NCBI RefSeq assembly: GCF_028640845.1
Contig: NC_080539.1
Coordinates: 179,813,459-179,877,458, forward strand
Length of the DNA stretch: 64,000 nucleotides
Direction: 5' to 3'
Origin: Ahaetulla prasina
Lineage: Eukaryota; Chordata; Lepidosauria; Squamata; Colubridae
Shown in pieces: positions 1 to 10,900 of this stretch. Made by a program: the position numbers and the translations under genes. The number at the start of each line of letters is the position of its first letter. Position 1 is the first letter of the stretch. The notes under the pieces were generated by a model, which saw only the letters and a program-made list of their open reading frames with translations, made no database searches and was not told the origin of the DNA.

Positions 1-304
1 TATATGAGATAATGGAAACAAATCTTGAAAGCTATAGAAAACTTTCAAACTATAGAAGCAGTTCAATAATGGATAAAGAGAAATGATATACTCCCTTTGT
101 TGATATAGTCATGTCAACATGACAGTCATGTTTTAGAATGTCCTTGCCTTATGCCTTGGGTTTTGTAAAGCTATGACAACATTCAGATTTCCATATCAGT
201 GATACAATTATATTTTCTGATTTAAGGTTCTCTTGACATTTCTTAGGAGATACCTGAAGTTGAGGTTAAGATCCATCTGAAGGGCAGAATAAGCAGCTGC
301 TAGA
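1..304. other. AT-rich flank, nothing recognised
   Basis: Unique-looking AT-rich DNA to the left of the first hAT insertion. I see no exon, RNA gene or known repeat. It has no counterpart upstream of gene B, so it lies outside the duplicated unit. Confidence 0.5.
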
Positions 305-312
305 CAAAGATG

Positions 313-1230
313 CAGGGGTGAAATGCTCCCAGTTCGGACCGGACCATGCGATCCGGTAGCGATGGGGGCAGGTAGTTCGGAGAAATGGTAGCAAAAATCC
401 CTGTGTCTCCCCCCCCCACCGCCCATGCCCACCCAATTGCCAGGTCCCCACTTGTCTACTTGGCAGCTTCCTGCTTCTCTCAGGCTCGCTCGCTTTTCCG
501 GCCTTGCTTCAGCTGATGCAATCAATTGCATCAGCTAGCAACTGAATCTGCCTGCCTGCAATCCATCTCATCGGTGAGCAAGTCAATCTGCCTGCTTTTT
601 CCCTTGAATTGGGTAAGTAAGGGGGGGAGCTTTAAAAAAATAGTTAATTGGGGGTTTTTTAGGAGTTTTTTTTTAAGACATAGTAATTTAAAGTTAAGGA
701 AGTTTTAAAGTTAAGGAAGTTTTAAATTTAACTGCTTTTATCTAAAAATATAAATAAAATAAAATAAAATAATAAAATAAAATATTTGTGCAGCTTTCTG
801 AGATTTGGTGGGTTTCTGTAGTGTTTCACTCTAACTACACAAACACACAAAATATCACAAAGCTGTATGTGGCATTGTGTGTGTGTGTGAGTCAGTTGTG
901 TTGTGTTGTGTTGTGTGTGTGTAAAGTGTGAAAGTTGGTTTTTGGGCTTTTTGTGGCTGTGTGAGGTTCCTGCTTGTTGCAGGGGCCATTTTGGGTGAGG
1001 TGCAGCTGCTTTTACATTGTGTGTGAGTCAGTTGTGTTGTGTTGTGTTGTGTTGTGTGTGTGTAAAGTGTGAAAGTTGGTTTTTGGTACCTCTTATTGTT
1101 TTGTGTACTTTGTTTATTATTTTTATTATTTATTGTGATTGGCCACGCCCACATCTGACCACCAAGCCACGCTCACCAATTAAGCCACGCCCACAGAACC
1201 GGTAGGAAAAATTTTTAGATTTCAACCCTG
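313..1230 (+). mobile_element. Non-autonomous hAT transposon (918 bp) with 8-bp TSD
   Basis: The element begins CAGGGGTGAAAT and ends ATTTCAACCCTG, an imperfect CAG...CTG inverted terminus typical of hAT elements. It is flanked by a perfect 8-bp target duplication, CAAAGATG, at 305-312 and 1231-1238. The interior has no transposase. It carries AT-rich stretches and a TG-rich segment that is itself duplicated with a period of about 136 bp (near 880-955 and 1016-1090). A truncated relative lies at 22558-23534. Short open frames inside are low-complexity and not genes. Confidence 0.85.
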
Positions 1231-1238
1231 CAAAGATG

Positions 1239-1816
1239 CCTGTGGTGATTGTGCTACTTCTGGAGAAGAGAGTCAAATGTCTTATCCAGAACAGCTGGGA
1301 AGTAAGGCCATGGCTTAGAGAATTGTATACAAATTTAAATAATAAATAAATAAATTGTGTGGTCAAGAAACGGAAGCCTTGGGACACTGGACATGACACA
1401 TGAAAATTTACTTGGATCAAAATCAGTATTAATGCATTTTCACAAATCTTTCACAAGTTGAAGTTTAATAATTACGCAAATGAATTTCACAATGTTCTCT
1501 TTACTCAGCAATTAAATATTGTCAATAATCCTGGACATTGGCTTACTTATGGCCCAAATGACTAGGCAAGCTTTTTCATTTGGAGATTAAGATATCATCC
1601 ATTTCAATTACAAAGTAACCCCATTCAAATAAAGGAAAACAAAGTACATCAAACAGGAAAGATAATGATTCACTGGAAACATATTTATAGTATCTCCATA
1701 GTAGTGCAACACTTTTAGGTATTTGTACAGGCATTATATTGCGCAGGAGCTATATTTGATCAAATTGTATTGCATTTTCCATTTTAAATACTACAGAAAG
1801 TATTTACTGAAAGAAA
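1239..1816. other. 5' flank of gene A; left edge of the duplicated unit
   Basis: From about 1255 this flank aligns with 25585-26110 upstream of gene B. An AT-rich stretch about 30 bp before the start codon (TTTTAAATA near 1783) could act as a weak TATA-like element, but no transcription start can be fixed from sequence alone. Confidence 0.5.
1327..1352 (+). mobile_element. Ultra-short LINE/SINE tail insertion
   Basis: A 26-bp insert (ATACAAATTT followed by AATAAATA repeats) flanked by AATTGT at 1321-1326 and 1353-1358. The gene B arm has a single AATTGT there, so this is an insertion in arm A. It resembles the last bases of the L2-type 3' tail seen elsewhere in the window (GGTATAnAAAT followed by AAATA repeats). 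Confidence 0.5.
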
Positions 1817-1999
1817 ATGGATTGGACTCAACTTATTTCTATATCACTCTTCTTTATTCTTCTGACTGTATTCCTTTTGAAAACGAACAGTGCCTGGAAT
1901 AACAACTCCCAAAATCTCCCACCAAGACCCAGAATTTTACCCTTTCTTGGAAATCTCCACATTATGGATATAAAAAGACCACACAGAACAATGCTAAAG
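1817..1999 (+). CDS. Gene A exon 1
   Basis: 183 bp, residues 1-61, phase 0 end, donor AG|GTAATG. It holds the start codon, a hydrophobic anchor, the proline-rich hinge and the FLGNL motif. It differs from gene B exon 1 by one base (Ile52 against Met). Confidence 0.93.
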
Positions 2000-4900
2000 G
2001 TAATGTGCTGAAATTACGACTGAAAACAACTAAACTGACAAGACAAAATTGGGTCAAGAGATTTTGGAGATATTCGGATTTTATGTTATTGTTTAATAGT
2101 GATTGTAACCATGCTATACTGTATTATGCATAGAATTACAAGATCTTGACAAGCTTAGTTATCCCTTTTGTGGACATAATCCTATCAATGGACAGATAAA
2201 TTGAGAGAGGTTTTTGCTTGTTTTTTTAAAGGGGTAGGTGGGATTAATATCTTTTTCTTGAATCAGTGTTTGTAAATTTCAAGAGCTGGTAGAATAAAGT
2301 TGCTCCACTGCCTTTCAATGTATTAAAATGTACTTGGTTCCTACATTATGAATATTACGATTTGGAAGCAGAGATCTCTGGGAGGGAATGGGTAGGAAAC
2401 ACATTAAAATATATTCATGGCCATTAGAAATGAACAAATGCAGCAACAAATAGTCAACATTCTTCTTTTTCCCCCATGTTGATTATTAGCAAAAGACTTT
2501 TCCATGGCAATTTGACTGGAAGGTTTCATCATGTCTGTTAAAAGTTCAGCAAACTCAGGAAGGTGTAAGGTATTGAGATGTTATGGAGATGGTGGAGCAC
2601 AATGCTGCTCTGCGCTGATGATCAATCCATTTGTTGGTTATAAATTGTGCCTGTTAAATCAGTGGTGGGTTTTAGCAGGTTCTGACCAATTCTGGACAAC
2701 CAGTAGTGGAAATTTTGAGTAGTTTGGAGAACCGATAGTAAAAATTCTGACTGGCCCCACCCCATCTATTCTCTGCCTCCCAATTCCCAGCTGATTGGGA
2801 GGAAATGGGGATGTTACAGTATCCTTCCCCTGGTATGTCCACCAAGCCATGCCATGCCCACCAAGCCACACCCACAGAACCGGTAGTAAAAAAAAATTGA
2901 AATCCACCACTGTGTTAAATGTTTATGGTTCTTTATTTTATCCTTGGATTGCTGATTCAGTAAAGTATCTGAATCAGGAAGATGTTGATGGAACATGACA
3001 AAGAGCATTTTCTCCTTTGAGTCCACTCTAGAATAGATGATACCATTATAATTAAATAAGTAATTGTACTTATTGTACTTCATTGGTAAGAAAGGGAAAG
3101 GATTTTTGTACTTCCTATTATGGGCCATGTAGAAAATTTTCTTTCAAACTAAAAGTTGGAATGTTAACCATGATGACTGCCGATGCATTTGGGTTTGTGC
3201 TGATATCTCAGTTTCTGGAAGAGCATCAAGAATAATGATTCTCTCAGGCAATAAAGGATCACATTATTCTAGTCCCTCTCTCTCCCACTATCTTAATAAG
3301 ATAATTTGCTACCTTATCTACCTAAACGGAAGGTCATTTTGAAAGTCAGATATGCTTACTAGAATTACTAGAATTCTAACTGACACTGATATATTGTCTC
3401 ATTTTTTATTTATTTATTTATTTATATTTTATTTTATTTACATTTATACCCCGCCCTTCTCCAAAGACTCAGGGCGGCTTACACTATGTTAAGCAATAGT
3501 CTTCATCCTATTTGTATATTATATACAAAGTCAACTTATTGCCCCCAACAATCTGGGTCTTTATTTTACCTACCTTATAAAGGATAGAAGGCTGAGTCAA
3601 CCTTGGGCCTGGTGGGACTTGAACCTGCAATAATTGCAGGCAGCTGTTGTTAATAACAGCCTGTTTAGCAGACTGCGCCATTCAAGGACCCACCTTCACC
3701 TTCTTATGATTTGGGATAGAAAACCATTAGATGAAAGCAAAGAGATACATAAATTAACTCATTTGGATTTTTATTGCCCCAATTGCAATCAATCAATCAA
3801 TCAATCAATCAATAATAAATAAAAATTTTCAAGTCAGCTATAGTAGTCTACAAAGGACTAAACTGAATCCACAGCACTCTCAAATACATATAGCTCTTTC
3901 AGTTTAAAGCAAACAATCTCTGGATGGAAACGTTTATGAACAAAACAAAACTTTTAGCATTAAACAAGCATTTTCAAATACATGGCATTGCTTGTCCTAG
4001 TTTCAGTTTGAAATCTTATACATCCTAAGAGGAGACATTGTTCTGGGAAAAGAAGTAAACAGTTGATTGCTGATCAATTTCTATTTCAAAATATTGATTA
4101 ATTGCATTTTGTAGGAAAGATACAACTTGAAAATTGAATATTCTTGCTACTAAATTAACTTTATATAAACTTCTCAATTTCTGTCATCTGGCAATTAAGA
4201 ACTTAAAAATATTTGGAACCTACATAAGATCAGAAAGAATCTGGCAGCAACTGCAACTTTAATGGGCAGGCTCCATTCTGGTCATATGCAAAGGGCTACT
4301 TGTATAAACAAATATTCCATCAAGTTTCATGTCAATAGTAAGTCCTTTTCCTGCCTGGTTCCATGGAATTAAAGGCCAGTGATTACCTGTTTCTTAGAAT
4401 AACCCAGGTCATAATCTATAAGGATGCTTTCATTTATTATTCACGTCTGGAGCCACTGATCATACCAACAGGCTAAAACATTGCAACACCATGATAACTA
4501 AGTTTCATTTGAAAGTGTCCAAAGGTCACTGAATATTTATACTTGTTAGATATACCATATATACAATAATAATCAAAATATTGCAAGTATTTGTGGATGG
4601 ATTCTGAAATTATCAGGCAAAATTTCATCAGAGGTATCACTATCAACTGTTCTGGAAAGTTGCATTTCTTGAATATCTGATAGAGCAATATGAAGTTGAC
4701 TTGTAAATCCATCAGAATACATATGTCTGTCTAAAGTCAATATATACTACATAATGTATTAAAATTTTTAATTTTCTGAGTTTTGAAAGCATTAATGCAA
4801 AGTGGAATGAGCTGAAGCCCTTGCTTAAACTAAAATATATTTATAACTGAATATGAAAACTTGATATAATTTCCAAATGCTGTATTGACATATGAATAGA

Positions 4901-7900
4901 ATTTTTATCACAGGTTAGTTAGATATTGATTTCCCCCATTAGTTTCTACCTGTCTGTCATTTGAAACCACAAGGGCAGACATTTTTTGTAGGTTAAGATG
5001 CTACTAAGGGCTGAAAAAAAGGGACATGGTGGCTCAGGGTCTAGGATGTTGAGCTTGTCGATTGAAAGGTTGGCAGCTCAGTGGTTCGAATCCCTAGTGC
5101 TGCCATGTAATGGGGTGAGCTCCTGTTACTTGTCCCAGCTTCTGCCAACCTAGCAGTTTCGAAAGCCCGTAAAAGATGCAGGTAGAAAAAATAGGGACCA
5201 CCTTTGGTGGGAAGGTAACAGCGTTCCATGCGCCTTTGGCATTGAGTCATGCCGGCCACATGACCAAAGAGACGTCTTTGGACAGCGTTGGCTCTTCGGT
5301 TTTGAAACGGAGATGAGCACCGCCCCCTAGTGTCGGCAACGACTAGCATGTATGTGTGAGGGGAACTTTTACCTTTACCTTTACCTTAAGGGCTGAAAAG
5401 TAGTGCTGGGTTCCACTGATAATTTGTAAATCCATGCACATAGCATAATAGAAAATTTATGAGAAGTGTTTTTTAAACCATACAGTTTTGTGCAATACAA
5501 AGCTCTAATAATTTATCCAGATGGAAGTTATTTATATGAATTTGTCCTGTAATAAATGTTGGATTTTACAGTATGAACTTATTTTAAGATTTGTCTCCTA
5601 CAGTCTGACACATCAGGAATAATGCATCTAATTCTGGCTGCATACTTCAATTTTTCATTTGTGTCACCACTTCAATCAGTGGGCTTCCTGAATCCACCAC
5701 CACCCCACTCTCTATAGTGCTTCTTGTTATTTTCTCCAATTTCTCCCCTTGTATCATATTCTCCACCATTCTCCCCAATTTCCCTCTACAAGCTGTACTG
5801 TGGTCCCTGCCCCAAATCTGTAGTTGTATATTTCTGCATAAGTTTATTGGATTGATCTGTTTTGCCACTTCCCATTCAACTTTCAAGAAGACATTCCTAG
5901 CAAGCATCTTTACTTTGTTCCAGATGATCTTTGGTTTCTGGTCCCTGAATAGCAAGTGTAGCACACAAGATGCTTTCAAACAATTTTTAAAAAGCATGAT
6001 TTTATTCTTATATCTGTGAAACATGATTTGCATCTGATGTCTGTTACTTTGCATAAAGGGGTTTTCATGGTGATCTTCTCTTTTTTCCTCCTTGTGTTCA
6101 ATTCTAGTTGTCAAAAGTATATGGCCCAGTCTTCAGGATTCAACTGGGATTCCAGAAAATAGTGGTATTGACTGGATACAAAACAGTGAAGGAAGCTCTT
6201 GTGAATCACGCTGATGCATTTGCAGAGAGGCCAAATATCCAGCTTTTTGATGAAATAAATGAAGGCTTTGGTAAGCTTTTCTCATTCTATGTATCAGCCA
6301 GTATACCTTGTCAATATCTGTCCAGAGCTGTGGAAAATAAAAAAAGTTAGCATGGAGATGGCATAGGAGGTTTGTGTTGGAGAACATAGGAGATAAGATA
6401 GAAACTAAGAGCCTGACTGCCCTAAGATAGGACCAAAAAGGAGAAAAAGAGAATTGAAGTCAATTTTGCAAATTTTCCTGATTTCTTTCAAATGCCCTTG
6501 GACAATCTGGTCTCCACACTGGATGGTTGGAAAAACAGTCCCTTTGTAAATAAGGGACTGTTTGTAATTTTCTGAGTTACAGAAAAGCTTTACGTGAAAC
6601 TTCATATGCATTTCCCACACTAACTTTCTGACTCTGAACTATGCAAAAACAACTGCCATAAACATTCTCTTCATTATAAGGGCAGAAATCTTCAGTAGTG
6701 CAAATATGTCTTTCAGTTTTGCACTTTCTCTTTAGGTATCGTTTTTTCTCATGGGGAGAATTGGAAAGTGATGCGCCGCTTTACCTTATCTGCACTACGG
6801 GACTATGGAATGGGCAAGAGGACTATAGAGGATAAAATAATTGAAGAGTGCAGGGTCCTGATAAAGGCATTTGAGTCTTATGAAGGTGAGTTGATGTTTC
6901 CTTCTAATGATTCACCTGTAGTTAGACATTCAGAGATTTATTGCAGAAAAATTAACAGTCTGCCTCTAGAGCTACAGTACCAATGAAGTTCCTCAAATCC
7001 TATTTAATATTCCTTTGCCCAATATCTCCATGTTCTCCAGCTCTGGCTATCAGTTTCTTAGAGAAATGTACTGTGCCTAAGGTGGGAAAAATTTGGCATT
7101 GAAGAGTCTTTTAAAGCTGATGTTCTTTCATAGCCGAACATTGATTTTAATAACCTTGTTTAATTTTAATATTTGCTATATAGGACAACCCTTTGAGAAT
7201 ACAGCAATTATGAATTCCGCTGTTGGCAATATCATAATGTCCATTATACTCGGCAAGCGATATCAGTATGAAGACCCCACATTTCAAAGACTAATAAAGT
7301 TAGTTAATGAAAATGTCCGGCTTGCAGGAACCCCTCCTATCTTGGTAAATTATTTTTCAATTTTAAAAGGAGTTCATTGTATGTTCACTATGTTATCTTT
7401 AATGTAGTGTGGGATTCATAATAAATATTCCATGTGTTTTAAGGTGCACTATGACAGAAAAAGCCCTGATGTCTTATATACTATATGCAACTATTTCCCA
7501 GTATGAAATATGAATCGTTTTAGTAAAAATGCCTACATGGTCCACGTGAAAATTATTCAGGTTTCTTCATGACTCTTTTTATCCTTTTTGTATTTTTCAG
7601 TTCTATAACATGTTCCCCCAGTTTGGCTTTCTTTTTGGTGCTCGTAACAAATTTCTGAATAACAAAAAGGAATTGTTTGGTTTCATAAAGACCACTTTCA
7701 TAGAACACCTCAAAGCTGTGGATGAAAATGACCAGAGGAGCTTTATTGATTCCTTTCTTGTCCGACAGGCAGAGGTAAGGAAGTGTTTTATGCCAGGAAT
7801 TCCAAGGGGTGGTGGTGGTCCTTGGTACTCTCTGAGCTTGGTTGTTTTCTTGCAGATTTTTCATCACTAAACTTGGTAACTAGATAATTAGCACTGATTA

Positions 7901-10900
7901 TGTTACCTAGTTTGGATAATGAAACTTCTGCAAGGAAAACAACCAATCTCAAAGAGCTTCCTCTCACTCTAAGTTTCCGCATGCCAATTAGCCGCTAACT
8001 TCAAATTGGAGAGTTTTTGAGCTTTAAAAGTTTTTTCTTTTTACCTGCAAGTAGGCCAATTGCAACTGGTAACAATACTCTGTTCTGATCTCACCTCCTG
8101 CACAATCTTCTTGTGTTGCAGTCCCCGACTTTGACAGCTTCTAATGGCTGCCTTTCCTGTCGTTGGGTTGAAGGCTGGATGCCGGTGCTGCAGGGAATTT
8201 GCAACTTCCCTGTTTGCACCGGCCAGTGCCTTCTTTCTTTGCTGTCCCTCCAGGGCAGCTACGGTTCATTGAGAACCCCCAGAACGGCAGGAATTTTGGC
8301 ATTTACCCCAGAGCCCAAGGGCACACCGTCCCGTCATGACGTTGGCCACGCCACCCTCCTTTCTGCTATTTAGTTGATGTGAGTATACCGAATATGCTTA
8401 GGTAGACTATTTATATATTGCAGGAGAAGAAAAACAAAGCAGAAAGGTATTTTCATAATGAAAACCTAACTGCTATTGTGAATAACCTATTTGCTGCTGG
8501 GATGGAGACGACTTCAACCACATTGCGCTGGGCCATACTACTATTGATGAAATATCCTGACATTCAGAGTAAGCACTTTTTATTTGGTTGGATTTCAATA
8601 TTCAAATATTTTGTTAAATTAAAATTAGTTACACTACAATTAAGTATAATGCAACAAAACATGTGATCTCAAAAAGTAAAATTTCATGGCTAACCATTGT
8701 GGTCAAACAAGGAGTAATGTGTTGAACGGTGTGGAATTTGTTCCCCCAGTTCCTTTGTTGTCTATGGACATCCTTTGTTACATGCAACATTCATTTAGCT
8801 AGCCCATTGAGAGAGAACCTCTGACAACGCATGTCAAAGGTGATATGCCGTGGGGTTTTGGGTGACATACCAATGTTTACTGACACCTGCGAAGTAATTT
8901 TGAAAGCATGCTCCATTCTTACAGAAGTGTTTGAGGCTGTGGAGACATGTGAGAATAAGGACCTGCTCTAGCATGGCCTCCAGAGCCTCTGAAATCAGAT
9001 AAGAACAGGACATGCTTTTGCATGATTTGGGGAGTCTGTAGAACAGCTACTTCAAGAATAAAGGATTAAGGACTCCGCCTGGCTCCGTTGGTGATGGCGT
9101 CGGTCTTTTAGACCATCAGCCTTTGGACTACGTTAGAATCGCTAAGGCAGCGTAAATCAGCAGCCTAGCGATTTGGAAAATCTCCCCCCAAAATGCTGAG
9201 AAGCAGAAAAGAATATGCATTTCTGGTGGAGGAGCTTAAAAAAGGCAGATTGAATATAGATGGGATATCCCAGTGGGGATAATTGTGTATTATGCAGGAA
9301 AACCACATCGTGTTAATACAATTTGGAAAGCAAGAGACTTTTATGCTAATATATTGAAAGCTGGAAGCCCATTGTCACCAGAATCTAGAAGAAGGGACAT
9401 TGAAGAAATAAGAAAAAGGGAAGCAATGAAGCATGCACAAGAACAAGTTGCAGTTATAGTTATGGAGGAAGATTCTTTACAAGTGTTGGATATATCTAAA
9501 GGGGGAGAAGTACCAAAAGAAGGAGTAAAAGAACAAAGGATGACGAGAGCAGCTACTAAACATAAGGAACAGGAAGTGGTAGAGGCTACTAAAACAAAAG
9601 CTGTGGGAGGAGCAACACCCAAAGAAAAAACGGAGTTACATTGGGTGTTCCAGCTTCCGACTGCCAAAAATGGCAACTAGTTTTTTATCCTGGAATGTTA
9701 ATGGTTTAAATTCACCACAGAAAAGAAGAAAGATATTTCATTATTTGAAACAAATTAAAAATGATATAGTTTGTTTACATGAAACACATATTAGATCTTT
9801 GGACCAAAAATATTTGATTAACTCAAGGTTGGGTACACATTTCATTGCTTCAGCTTCAGAGAAAAAGAATGGCATTGTTGTTTACATAAAGAAGGACTTA
9901 ATAGCGAAGCTAATTGAGACAGATAAACAAGGAAGATATATTGCAATTGAACTGTTATTGGAAGGGAAAAAGATACTTTTAGTTGGAGTATATGCTCCTA
10001 ATCAACAACAATTTTTTTTTAAAATTCTTACATAATAAAATAATACAATGGGATTATAAATCATATATATTAATGGGTGATTGGAATGGAGTGTTGGATA
10101 CCTGGAAAGATAAAAAAGGTTTACAGAATATTTCAAGTCATGCAAAATTGCCAAAGGCTTTTTTTGATATGATGGAAGACCTGGAATTAAGAGATGTTTG
10201 GCGTGAACATAATATGGAAGAGAAGGATTTTACTTTTTTCTCTGATAGACATCAATCTTTTTCTAGGATTGACTTTATACTAATTACCAATGATTTGTTC
10301 TTTAGGGTGAAGAGAACCAAGATATGTGCAAGAATTTTGTCTGATCATAGTCAGACAGGATTTAATTTGAATGGGGAAAGGGAAGAAAATTGTGGAGATT
10401 GAATGAAAATTTGTTTAAATATGAACAAAATGTAGAAGAGTGTAAAAAACAAATGAAATAATTTTTTATTATGAACATGCAAAAAGGCACATCTATTGAG
10501 ATAGTTTGGGACACGAGCAAAGCTTTTATGAGAGGTGTACTTATACAAATGAACAATAAATACAGAAATAGGTTGCAAAAAAAAAGATTGGAGTTAGAGG
10601 AGGAAATTAGAAAGAAGGAACAGTTACTTATAAAGAATCCAGAAGACAAGAAAACAAAAGAATTAATAAATATCTTAAAAGGATTATATTTGAAAGAGAT
10701 ATGGTAAGGTATCTGGATTGACTACTGCAACGCTCTCTACATGGGGCTCCCCTTGAAGAGCACCCGGAGGCTCCAATTGGTTCAGAATGCGGCCGCGCGG
10801 GTTATAGAGGGAGCGACACGTGGCTCCCATATAACACCTCTCCTGTGTAGGCTGCACTGGCTTCTGGTGGTCTTCCGGGTGCAATTCAAGGTGTTGGTCA

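Noticed and set aside
854..1205. Small frames in TG-rich DNA (for example a threonine/histidine-rich minus-strand frame)
   Set aside because: Low-complexity translations of TG repeats inside a hAT element.
3600..3690. A possible tRNA gene (box A and box B on the minus strand)
   Set aside because: Spacing and flanks show a SINE head followed by an L2-type tail. The heads at 5021-5095 and 35690-35768 are SINEs too.
9273..9680. A host gene encoding a charged 135-residue protein in intron 6
   Set aside because: Its position before an L1 endonuclease frame and its final motif identify it as an L1 ORF1 remnant.
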